NCBI GenBank assembly: GCA_046594105.1
Contig: JBKJQB010000061.1
Coordinates: 1 to 27,043, forward strand
Origin: JBDSGC01 sp046594105
Lineage (GTDB): Bacteria > Acidobacteriota > Thermoanaerobaculia > Gp7-AA8
Direction of reading: 5' to 3'
DNA: 27,043 nucleotides
Shown here: piece by piece, positions 6,913-14,090 of the stretch
Numbering within the stretch: position 1 is the first letter of the stretch
Layout: every line of letters starts with the position of its first letter
Translations under genes and position numbers: made by a program
The notes under the pieces: model-generated
Told to the model about the DNA's origin: nothing
Database searches by the model: none
Seen by the model: the letters and a program-made list of their open reading frames with translations, nothing else

Positions 6913-9342
6913 TTACAGGATGTTGATCGGATCGACGTCGATGGCCACTTCCACGCCCTTCCACCGCTTTCCGGTCATCACCGCTTCCACCGCCCGCCGC
7001 AACGCTGCCCGCTGGGAGGAGCGCAGCAGGATCTGGAATCGATAGGAACCCTTGATGCGGGCCATCGGGGCGGGGGCAGGGCCCTGGATGCGCGCGTCGT
7101 GCAGAGGGCGGACGGCCTCCTCCAGAGACGTTCCGACGAGCGACGCCGCGCGCTCGACCGCTGGCAGTGACTCTCCGCGAAACACGATCCCGATCATCGA
7201 GGTCAGTGGCGGGTAGTGGAACGTGGTCCGGAACTGCATCTCCGATTCGTAAAAGGCTTCGTAGTCGTGTTGCAGCGCGTGCTGGATGGCGTAGTGGCCG
7301 GGGAATGCGGTCTGGATCAGCACGCGGCCCTGCAGCTCGCCCCGGCCCGAACGGCCGGCCACCTGCGTGAGCAGATAGAACGTTTTTTCGGCGGAGCGAA
7401 AATCGGGATAGCCGAGGATGGAGTCGGCGTTGAGGACGGCAGTGAGGGTCACGTAGGGGAAGTGATGGCCTTTGCTGAGCATCTGCGTGCCGATCAGCGC
7501 TTGCGTCTCGCGGCGGCGGAAACGGTCGAGGATGCGCACCATCTCCCCCTTCTTCCGGGTGGAGTCGCGATCGAGCACCTCCACCGTGACCTCCGGAAAC
7601 TCCCGGCGGAAACGCTCTTCGACTTTCTCAGTGCCGAACCCGATCGGCTGCAGAACTTCGCCGGAGCACAGCGGGCACTTCGCAGGAATGGGCTTGCGCA
7701 ACCCGCAGTAATGGCAGACCAGCTGGCCGTCGCGGCGGTGCACGGTCAGGGTCACGCTGCATTCGGTGCAGCGGAACTCATGGCCGCACTCGCGGCACAA
7801 CAGGAACGGCGCGTAGCCGCGGCGGTTCATCAGGATGATGGCCTGCTCCCCGGCGTGAAACGTCTCCCGCAGCGCGTCTTTGAGCGTGGAGGTGAAGATG
7901 ACGAAGCCGCGGTCCTCTTTTTCCCCCCGCTCGCGGCGCAGGTCGATCACGGCGGTCTTCGGCAGAGATCGTTCTTCCACCCGCTGGGTCATCCGCACCA
8001 GCGTGTATTTGCCGCGCGCCGCGTTCTCGCGCGACTCCAGCGACGGCGTGGCCGAGCCCAGCACCACCGGAATGCCTCGAAACTGCGCGCGCACGACCGC
8101 GAGATCGCGGGCGTGATAGCGAGGGGCCTCATCCTGTTTGTAGGCGCCATCCCCCTCTTCATCGACCACGATCAGCCCCAGACGCTCGAAGGGCGTGAAC
8201 AGCGCGGAGCGTGGGCCGATGGCCACATCGACTTCGCCGCGCCGGGCTCGCCACCACTGGTCATAGCGCTCACTGGCCGAGAGGCTGCTGTGCAGGATGG
8301 CAATCCGTTCTCCAAATCGCTCCTTCAGTCGCGAGGCGAACACCGGCGTCAGCGAAATCTCCGGCACCATGAGCAGCGCCTGATCTCCCCGTCGCACCGC
8401 TTCCCTCATCAACTCGATGTACACCTCGGTTTTCCCGCTGCCGGTGATGCCTTCCAGCAGAAAGGGGGCGAAGCTGCCGAACGATGCGCGGATGGTCTCC
8501 ATGGCCTTCTGCTGCTGGAGGGAGTGGTGGATCTCACCGACCGCCGCGGGATCGAGACCGGCCAGAAACGCATCGAGCGTGTGCCGGCGTGGACGCCGCT
8601 CCACGCGGACCACTCCCTTTTCCACTAGCTTGCCGAGGATCGCTGAGCTGACACCGGCGCGCTCGAACGCTGCGACCGGTATCTCGCCGCCGCGCGCCTG
8701 CAGCAGCAATGCGGCATCCGCCTGCTTGGTCGTGAGCCCATCAGGCACCGACTCCAGGATGACGAAGCGATCGTAGCGAACGCCCTTTGCATCATCGAAA
8801 CGATCGGCGATCGAGATCAGGCCGGCGGCGCGCAGTCGCTGAATGGCCGGACGAGAACTCGCCTCCAGTGCGGCATCGAACGGTAACGGTCGGCGTTTCA
8901 GCTCATCGAGCAGCGGAAGATCGGAAGCGAGCACGCGCCGATCGCGCACCGCGGCATCGATCGACTCCGCGTCGCCCATCGCCGCGACCTGGCGCCGGCC
9001 GCGCGAGGACATGTTCGCCGGCAGAGCGACCTTCAACATCTCACCCAGCGGCGCGAGGTAGTACTCCGCCGCCCAGCGGCAAAGCTCGATGATTTCCGGA
9101 GTGAGGGCCGGCTCGTCGTCATCGAGAAGTGCCCGGATCGATTTGAGCTTTGCCGGATCGCCATTGCAGACGTCGGAAAGCGCGACCACGAACGCCGTGG
9201 TGCGCTTCGGCCCCCACGGCACCTCCACCCGCGACCCGAGCCTCACACCGTCCCGCAATTCCTCTGGGACGGCATAGGTGAACGTGCCGTGCACCGCCAG
9301 AGGAATGGAGACTTCGGCGTATTCGGAGAGCCCGGACGGCAT
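6913..9342 (-). CDS. Primosomal protein N' (replication restart helicase PriA)
   Basis: PriA is a 3'-to-5' superfamily 2 DNA helicase that reloads the replisome at stalled forks. This 809-residue copy has the N-terminal 3'-DNA-binding region (EYAEVSIPLAVHGTFTYAVP), Walker A GITGSGKT (298-305), the motif II segment DEEGD (394-398), GSATPSLES (429-437), eight zinc-binding cysteines (C516, C519, C525, C528, C543, C546, C556, C559), GTQMLSKGHHFP (618-629) and QVAGRSGRG (660-668). The usual fourth residue of the DEEH box is glycine here. Length and domain order are complete. No Shine-Dalgarno sequence precedes the ATG; an extended -10-like element lies eight bases upstream. It is the last gene of the minus-strand block. 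Confidence 0.97.
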   Translation of the reverse strand: MPSGLSEYAEVSIPLAVHGTFTYAVPEELRDGVRLGSRVEVPWGPKRTTAFVVALSDVCNGDPAKLKSIRALLDDDEPALTPEIIELCRWAAEYYLAPLGEMLKVALPANMSSRGRRQVAAMGDAESIDAAVRDRRVLASDLPLLDELKRRPLPFDAALEASSRPAIQRLRAAGLISIADRFDDAKGVRYDRFVILESVPDGLTTKQADAALLLQARGGEIPVAAFERAGVSSAILGKLVEKGVVRVERRPRRHTLDAFLAGLDPAAVGEIHHSLQQQKAMETIRASFGSFAPFLLEGITGSGKTEVYIELMREAVRRGDQALLMVPEISLTPVFASRLKERFGERIAILHSSLSASERYDQWWRARRGEVDVAIGPRSALFTPFERLGLIVVDEEGDGAYKQDEAPRYHARDLAVVRAQFRGIPVVLGSATPSLESRENAARGKYTLVRMTQRVEERSLPKTAVIDLRRERGEKEDRGFVIFTSTLKDALRETFHAGEQAIILMNRRGYAPFLLCRECGHEFRCTECSVTLTVHRRDGQLVCHYCGLRKPIPAKCPLCSGEVLQPIGFGTEKVEERFRREFPEVTVEVLDRDSTRKKGEMVRILDRFRRRETQALIGTQMLSKGHHFPYVTLTAVLNADSILGYPDFRSAEKTFYLLTQVAGRSGRGELQGRVLIQTAFPGHYAIQHALQHDYEAFYESEMQFRTTFHYPPLTSMIGIVFRGESLPAVERAASLVGTSLEEAVRPLHDARIQGPAPAPMARIKGSYRFQILLRSSQRAALRRAVEAVMTGKRWKGVEVAIDVDPINIL

Positions 9343-9350
9343 GGTGCCGG

Positions 9351-9359
9351 AGGATAGCA
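9351..9359 (-). promoter_or_regulatory. Extended -10 element before priA
   Basis: Read on the minus strand this is TGC-TATCCT, an extended -10 motif eight bases from the priA ATG. Transcription from it would begin at or very near the start codon, which fits the absence of a Shine-Dalgarno sequence. No matching -35 box is visible. Confidence 0.35.
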
Positions 9360-9430
9360 GCGGGGCGCATCCTTTTCCGGTGGATCTCTCCGAGCAGCGC
9401 AGGTAGGGCGCCGGCGCTACGAAAGGCGCT

Positions 9431-10138
9431 TCAGTCGGATTTGCCGGCCAGCTCCGCCATCACCAGCTTCATGTCGGCCCACACATCTCTCTTCGCCGAC
9501 GGCGTGCGCAACAGGTAGGCGGGGTGGTACGTGGGCATGACGCGGATTCCGTTGAAATCCTGCCACTGTCCACGAGTGGTAGAGACGGCGTAGGTCTTTC
9601 CGGTCAGGCTCTGCAGCGCGAATTTGCCGAGCGTCACGATCACTCTGGGCTGGATGATCTCGATCTGCTGGTGAATGTACGGGCGGCAGGCGTCGAGCTC
9701 GTCGGACTCCGGATTGCGGTTCTCCGGCGGGCGGCACTTGACGACGTTGGCGATGTACACATCGTCGCGCGTGAGCTTCATCGCCTTGATGATGTCGGTG
9801 AGGAGCTGGCCGGCGCGGCCGACGAACGGCTCCCCTTTCAGGTCCTCGTCGCGGCCGGGAGCCTCGCCGATGAACATCAGGTCCGCCGCGGGGTTTCCCA
9901 CGCCGTAAACGACCTGCGTGCGCGTCTCAGACAGGCGACACTTCACGCAGATCGAGGCGATGGCGGCCATCTCGGCCAGCAGCGAGGCGGGATCGCCGGC
10001 GGCGGCAGAAGCCTTCGCTCTCACGGCAATTGACGATGGCAGAGGCACCGGGGCCGGCGCGGCCGAGGGACGAACATCGAGGTGGGTGAATCCGAGGTCG
10101 CGAAGGAGTGCGAGCTCGTAGCGAAGGTCTTCGATCAT
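9431..10138 (-). CDS. Uracil-DNA glycosylase, type 4 (iron-sulfur family)
   Basis: The enzyme removes uracil from DNA and starts base excision repair. The 235-residue product has four cysteines in the pattern of the [4Fe-4S] family 4 enzymes (C64, C67, C135, C151), the active-site loop GEAPGRDED (91-99), PFVGRAGQLL (104-113), VVKCRPPENRNP (132-143) and HPAYLL (205-210). The frame stays open upstream to 10240, but that extension runs through an intergenic palindrome, so I take the ATG at 10138 (MIEDLRYELALLRDLG). No ribosome binding site precedes it; TGC-GATAAT sits six bases upstream. Residues 24-50 are a Pro/Ala-rich linker, as in many acidobacterial and actinobacterial homologues. Confidence 0.95.
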   Translation of the reverse strand: MIEDLRYELALLRDLGFTHLDVRPSAAPAPVPLPSSIAVRAKASAAAGDPASLLAEMAAIASICVKCRLSETRTQVVYGVGNPAADLMFIGEAPGRDEDLKGEPFVGRAGQLLTDIIKAMKLTRDDVYIANVVKCRPPENRNPESDELDACRPYIHQQIEIIQPRVIVTLGKFALQSLTGKTYAVSTTRGQWQDFNGIRVMPTYHPAYLLRTPSAKRDVWADMKLVMAELAGKSD

Positions 10139-10144
10139 CAGATG

Positions 10145-10153
10145 ATTATCGCA
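10145..10153 (-). promoter_or_regulatory. Extended -10 element before the uracil-DNA glycosylase gene
   Basis: On the minus strand this reads TGC-GATAAT, ending six bases before the ATG at 10138. The transcript would start on the start codon itself, that is leaderless. The -35 region has no recognisable hexamer, as is usual for extended -10 promoters. Confidence 0.4.
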
Positions 10154-10195
10154 ATTTGCGTCCGCCCCTGCCTGCGGATTCCCTGGAAAGTGACA

Positions 10196-10217
10196 GGCAC
10201 AGAACTCCTGTCTGTGC
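10196..10217. repeat. Short palindromic repeat, copy 2
   Basis: GCACAGA and TCTGTGC form a perfect 7-bp stem around a loop of seven bases. The right half (ACTCCTGTCTGTGC) is identical to the palindrome at 2456-2482. It lies in the intergenic gap between coaBC and the uracil-DNA glycosylase gene. Confidence 0.6.
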
Positions 10218-10242
10218 GGGGGGCGCGCCAGCGCGTTCACCC

Positions 10243-10321
10243 TAGGAGCCTGCGCGGCAGAGAGTCTTGAGCGTGATCGTGGCGGAGCCTTGGGCTACCA
10301 GCGCCGCCGGCCGTGCCGGCC
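10243..10321 (+). repeat. Dispersed intergenic repeat, copy 2
   Basis: This is the second copy of the repeat seen inverted at 53-130. It ends four bases from the coaBC stop codon, so its terminal hairpin GCCGGC-CGT-GCCGGC would form the 3' end of a coaBC transcript and could act as terminator or RNA stabiliser. It lies side by side with the short palindrome at 10196-10217. Confidence 0.7.
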
Positions 10322-10325
10322 GAGG

Positions 10326-11510
10326 CTACGAGGGGAGCCGCTCCGCCACCAGATCCAGGATCCGATTGGCCACAACGATCTTCGAAGCGCGCTCGATCTT
10401 CGTTGACGAACCATCGCGTCCCAGCACCAGCACTTCGTTCTGCTCCGAGTCGAAGCCGATGGCCCGGTCGGAGACATCATTGGCCACGATCAGGTCGACG
10501 CCCTTGCTTTGCAGCTTCGCCCGGGCATGGGACTCGACGGAATCCGTCTCCGCGGCGAAGGCGACGATGAAGGGTCGCGGAGAGGCTGCCGCGACGTCGG
10601 CCAGGATGTCGCGGTTCTTGCGCAGCGCGAGGGTCATGGCATCGTTGCCCGACAATTTCTTGATCTTCTGATCGGCGACCGTCTGCGGCGAAAAGTCGGC
10701 CACGGCTGCCGCCTTGATCACGATGGCGTTCCCGGGCAGGTGGTGCATCACGGCGGCATGCATCTGGTCGGCGGTCTCCACGGCGACCACCGTGACTCCG
10801 GCCGGTACGGCGATGGCCACCGGTCCCGACACCAGAGTCACCTTCGCCCCTCGGCGTTGAGCCGCTTCGGCCAGCGCGTATCCCATCTTTCCTGATGAGC
10901 GGTTGGACAGATACCGCACTGGGTCGATCGGCTCGCGGGTCGGGCCGGCGGTGACCAGGATGGTGCGGCCTTCGAGATCGCGCCGGTCCAGGTCCTTGAC
11001 GAATTGCGCGATGACGGGAGGGTCGGGCATGCGGCCGCTTCCCTCGTCGCCACAGGCCAGCAGACCGCGATCGGGGTCGAGAACGATCACCCCGCGATTG
11101 CGCAGCGAGGCCAGATTCGCCTGAACCGCGGGATGCCGGAGCATGGAGGTGTTCATTGCCGGTGCCACGACGATGGTCCCGCGATGCGCCAGAGCGTAGG
11201 TGGAGAGCGCATCGTCGGCCAGTCCGGCTGCCAGCTTCGCCAGGATGTTGGCGGTGGCTGGCGCGATCAGCAGGAGATCGGCCCACCGCGCCAGCTCGAT
11301 GTGATCGACGCCGCCGGTGGAGGGATCGCCCCACTGTTCGATGATGACTCCGTGGCCGGAGACTGCTGCGATCGAGAGCGGCGAGACGAAGCGCGCGGCG
11401 TTGGGGGTGAGGATGGCCCGCACGTCGGCCCCGGTTTCGCGAAGACGCCGAACCAGATCGGGCGCTTTGTACGCCGCGATTCCGCCAGAGACGCCGAGTA
11501 CGATCTTCAT
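10326..11510 (-). CDS. Bifunctional phosphopantothenoylcysteine decarboxylase / phosphopantothenate-cysteine ligase
   Basis: CoaBC carries out two steps of coenzyme A synthesis: joining 4'-phosphopantothenate to cysteine (CoaB, C-terminal half) and the FMN-dependent decarboxylation of the product (CoaC, N-terminal half). In the 394 residues one sees SGGIAAYK (8-15), the catalytic His in DHIELARWAD (H70), PAMN (117-120), the substrate flap with active Cys ACGDEGSGRMPDP (152-164), TAGPTREPIDPVRYLSN (187-203), KAAAVADF (266-273) and KIKK (282-285). Length is close to the usual 400. The frame is open further upstream, but the conserved MKIVLGVSGG start at 11510 is clear. It has no obvious ribosome binding site. 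It follows rpoZ after 149 bases that show no gene. Confidence 0.97.
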   Translation of the reverse strand: MKIVLGVSGGIAAYKAPDLVRRLRETGADVRAILTPNAARFVSPLSIAAVSGHGVIIEQWGDPSTGGVDHIELARWADLLLIAPATANILAKLAAGLADDALSTYALAHRGTIVVAPAMNTSMLRHPAVQANLASLRNRGVIVLDPDRGLLACGDEGSGRMPDPPVIAQFVKDLDRRDLEGRTILVTAGPTREPIDPVRYLSNRSSGKMGYALAEAAQRRGAKVTLVSGPVAIAVPAGVTVVAVETADQMHAAVMHHLPGNAIVIKAAAVADFSPQTVADQKIKKLSGNDAMTLALRKNRDILADVAAASPRPFIVAFAAETDSVESHARAKLQSKGVDLIVANDVSDRAIGFDSEQNEVLVLGRDGSSTKIERASKIVVANRILDLVAERLPS

Positions 11511-11659
11511 GAGGAGGGGCTGGACGACGAATCGGGAAGCGCGGAAACGAATCGACGATCGGTCAGCCGGAAAGGCTTCGTCATCTGCGATCCCGCGATC
11601 AACGCTGTCCGGCCCACGGCGCCTTCCCGAAGAAGACGACCGCAGACCGTAGGCAGGAT

Positions 11660-11872
11660 CTATTCGTTTTCGAGAGCGGTGGGCTCTTCCACTGGCGGGG
11701 CCAGCTGCCACTTGACCTGATTCTGGTTGATCTCTTCCATGGCCACCCGTGTCGGCTTGGCGTATTTGGACTTGCCCTTCGGCATCGATCCCTGGATGAG
11801 TTGCTCTGCGCGCTTGGACACGAGCAGGACGTAGCGGAATCGGCTGTCAACGCCTTCTGGCAAATTTTCCAT
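11660..11872 (-). CDS. RNA polymerase omega subunit
   Basis: Omega is the small subunit that helps fold and assemble the beta' subunit of RNA polymerase. The 70-residue product (MENLPEGVDSRFRYVLLVSK, then RAEQLIQG and TRVAMEEI) matches the family in its N-terminal helices; the tail after residue 53 is acidic and variable. AAGGAGG precedes the ATG at 11872 and settles the start, although the frame is open to 11992. The start lies inside the end of gmk (26-base overlap), the usual gmk-rpoZ arrangement. In many bacteria the two are co-regulated, as omega also takes part in the ppGpp response. Confidence 0.93.
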   Translation of the reverse strand: MENLPEGVDSRFRYVLLVSKRAEQLIQGSMPKGKSKYAKPTRVAMEEINQNQVKWQLAPPVEEPTALENE

Positions 11873-12542
11873 CGAGTTCCTCCTTGAGCTTCGCGGCCAT
11901 CGTGGCGATGGCATCGAGAGCTGTCTTCGTCTGAAGCTTTTTGGCGATGATCGCCGCCTTGAGACACTCGGTGGCGACGACCAGATCGTCATTGATGATC
12001 ACGTAGTCGTAAAACTCTTTCTCTTTCCCTGCATCGATCTCATCGACGGCCTTCTGCAGCCGCCTCTCGATCTCCGTGTCACTGTTGAGTCCGCGAGCCC
12101 GGAGGCGATTCTCGAGGTGTCCGAACGACGGGGGGAAGATGAAGATACTCAACGATCGCTTCTTGTCGCCCAGAACGGGGTCGCGAGCAATCTGCCGTGC
12201 GCCCTGGTAGTCGATATCGAGGATGACGTCCTCGCCGCGGTCGAGCCGGGCGACGACCTCGCGTTTCGAAGTCCCGTACCGATGCTCATGAACGACGGCG
12301 CATTCGATAAATTCCCCCCGCCCGTCCATCTCCGCAAACTGTTGAGGGGAAACGAAATGGTAATCGCGACCCTCCACTTCCCCAGCGCGCATGGCCCGGG
12401 TGGTGTGGGATACCGAAAAGTAGAGAGTGATGCCGATCGGCTCGAGCTGGCGGCGAACCTCTTCAATGAGGGTGGTCTTGCCAGCGCCGGAGGGTCCGGA
12501 GACGATGAAGAGGGTGCCGTCGGGATGGAAATTACTCGACAT
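11847..12542 (-). CDS. Guanylate kinase
   Basis: The enzyme phosphorylates GMP to GDP with ATP. The 231-residue protein has the P-loop GPSGAGKTT (16-24), the GMP-binding segment SVSHTTRAMRAGEVEGRDYHF (44-63), the lid region YGTSKREV and the R-x-x-x-R-G-L-N-S-D-x-E-I-x-R-R-L signature. It is somewhat longer than the usual 205 residues because of an Ala/Lys-rich C-terminal helix after about 200. Its ATG overlaps the end of yicC by 11 bases, and its 3' end overlaps rpoZ, so the three are very likely one operon. Confidence 0.96.
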   Translation of the reverse strand: MSSNFHPDGTLFIVSGPSGAGKTTLIEEVRRQLEPIGITLYFSVSHTTRAMRAGEVEGRDYHFVSPQQFAEMDGRGEFIECAVVHEHRYGTSKREVVARLDRGEDVILDIDYQGARQIARDPVLGDKKRSLSIFIFPPSFGHLENRLRARGLNSDTEIERRLQKAVDEIDAGKEKEFYDYVIINDDLVVATECLKAAIIAKKLQTKTALDAIATMAAKLKEELDGKFARRR

Positions 12543-13422
12543 TCTGGACCTGCTCGCGGACCCGCTCGACCTCGGTCTTCAATTCTACAACGAGGGTCCG
12601 GATGGCTGCGGAACGTGACTTCGACCCCATGGTGTTGACCTCGCGCAGCATCTCCTGCGAAACGAAGTCCAGCTTCTTTCCGGCCGGCTCGTTGCCGTCG
12701 ATGGCCTTGCCCATCGAATCGACGTGATGGGTCAGCCTGGTGAGCTCTTCCGCGATGTCGCCTTTCTCCACCATCAGTACCACTTCCTGAGCGATGCGGG
12801 TCTGGTCCACCTCGACACCGGCAACGGACGCAATCTCCTGAACACGCTGCTTGTACGACGCCAGGAGTTCGCTCCGAACGTCATCGCGATGGGCGGCCAG
12901 CTGCTCCTGCAGCTGTCGCATCATTGCCAGCCGCGATCGAATGTCGGTCTCCAGGCTCTCCCCTTCCCGCTTCCGCATGGTTCGCACCTCGCCGAACGCG
13001 GATCGAACCAGTGCGGTCAGCGCGAGACGTTCCTCCTCGGTGACCTCCGTCTCGATCGCTTCTACCTGGAGTAGATCGGGAACTCGGAGAAGATCGCTTC
13101 CGGAGAACGAAGATCCCAGCCCCAGTTCCTCGGCGATGGCCCGCAGCTGGGGCACCACGGTGTTGGCAATCTGGGTGTTGATGCGGACGTGGTACTCCGG
13201 CTGCGAGGTGCGCTGCACCCGGATGGACACATCGACTTTTCCGCGTGAGAACGTCTCCGACGTCAGCCCCCGCACCATGGGCTCGACTTCCCACAGGTAC
13301 TCAGGGAGCCGGACCGACGCTTCGAGAAACCGGTGGTTCACACTCTTCACGGTCACCGCCACGAAGTACCGGGAAGAGAGAGCTCCGGCAGCGCGGCCGA
13401 AGCCTGTCATCGAATCGATCAC
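12532..13422 (-). CDS. YicC/YloC family endoribonuclease
   Basis: Members of this family cleave RNA; YicC of E. coli has been linked to decay of small RNA RyhB. The 296-residue product shows the N-terminal signature IDSMTGFGRA and the C-terminal DUF1732 segment GKKLDFVSQEMLREVNTMGSK. I take the GTG at 13422, since homologues also start three to four residues before the MTGFGR motif and AGAGGA lies a suitable distance upstream; the ATG at 13410 is the alternative. The yicC-gmk-rpoZ-coaBC order is common across bacteria. The GTG overlaps the stop codon of the unshifted frame of the preceding DUF374 gene. Confidence 0.94.
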   Translation of the reverse strand: MIDSMTGFGRAAGALSSRYFVAVTVKSVNHRFLEASVRLPEYLWEVEPMVRGLTSETFSRGKVDVSIRVQRTSQPEYHVRINTQIANTVVPQLRAIAEELGLGSSFSGSDLLRVPDLLQVEAIETEVTEEERLALTALVRSAFGEVRTMRKREGESLETDIRSRLAMMRQLQEQLAAHRDDVRSELLASYKQRVQEIASVAGVEVDQTRIAQEVVLMVEKGDIAEELTRLTHHVDSMGKAIDGNEPAGKKLDFVSQEMLREVNTMGSKSRSAAIRTLVVELKTEVERVREQVQNVE

Positions 13423-13458
13423 AGGGTCCTCTTCCGCAGCCGGGGCGCGCTGAGCATG

Positions 13459-14090
13459 TCAGTCGCCGGCCGACCAGAGCTCATCGAATTGCGCTTCGGC
13501 GCGCTCGGACAACTCGTTGAGTGCGTCCTGCACACGGACGCGCCATTCTTCGACGTTGCCGTCTCGCGGCACCACGATCGGTTCTCCATAGACAAACAGT
13601 GCCTTTGCGAACGGCCAGGGGATGACCATGCGGTCCCACGATGCCAGTCGCTTTTTTTTTTAGCGGTGAAAGCGACCGGCACGATGGGCAACCCGGTGGC
13701 CTGCGCGGCGAAGATCACTCCGTCTTTGGCCACCCGGCGAGGGCCTGTGGGGCCGTCGGGCGTAAAGACGATGTTCCTGCCGTTGCGCGCGCGGCGGATC
13801 ATCTCACGCAGGGCGCTCGATCCACCGCGGGTGGACGATCCCCGGGCGCACTCCACCCCGTATCTCTCGAAAACGCCGGCAGAGAGGTCGCCGTCCTTCG
13901 ATCGCGACGACATCACCATGATGGGGTGCCGGAAACGGGAGTGGAGCATCAGGGCGAGATGCTCATGCCAGAAAGTCTGGATGTATTGGGGAACCTGCTC
14001 GAGGTTGGCCGACTGTGAATGCCGCAGCCGCAGGGTGGCATGCAGCGTCCGCACGAACCAGGTTGCGGCGACGGGAAGGTACTTCCTCAC
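13459..14090 (-). CDS. DUF374 lysophospholipid acyltransferase-like protein, frameshift at a ten-A run
   Basis: The N-terminal 146 residues have the DUF374 pattern: FWHEHLALML (40-49), SRSKDGD (62-68), RGSSTRGGSSALREM (83-97) and TPDGPTGPRRVAKDGVIFAA (110-129). The frame then runs through ten A residues and becomes unnatural (Ser/Arg/Cys-rich) down to a stop at 13419. Shifting by one base at the A-run gives RLASWDRMVIPWPFAKALF, YGEPIVVP and an acidic helix ending ELWSAGD, stop at 13459-13461, for a normal total of about 210 residues. So the gene is either interrupted by an indel, affected by a homopolymer count error, or expressed by slippage. Its GTG start overlaps the msbA stop (GTGA). With lpxB and msbA next to it, a role in lipid A or phospholipid acylation is likely but inferred. 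Confidence 0.85.
13652..13661 (-). other. Ten-A slippery run inside the DUF374 gene
   Basis: On the coding strand ten consecutive A residues follow GCT and precede GCGACTGG. The upstream frame reads AAA AAA AAA AGC; the frame coding the conserved C-terminus needs one extra A (or two fewer). Runs of nine or more A are known sites of RNA polymerase slippage and, in dnaX-like contexts, of ribosomal frameshifting. It is the only homopolymer of this length I noticed in the window. Confidence 0.8.

Noticed and set aside
7216..8628. Long plus-strand ORF (470 codons) opposite priA
   Set aside because: The opposite strand encodes complete PriA with all motifs. The frame is open only because GC-rich codons on one strand avoid stops on the other.
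9403..9420. Imperfect palindrome GTAGGGCGCCGGCGCTAC before priA
   Set aside because: Only four outer pairs plus two inner ones form; no second copy is present in the window, so neither repeat nor terminator can be supported.
11511..11711. N-terminal extension of coaBC to the ATG at 11711
   Set aside because: The 67 extra residues are not family-like and would overlap rpoZ; the conserved CoaC start is at 11510.
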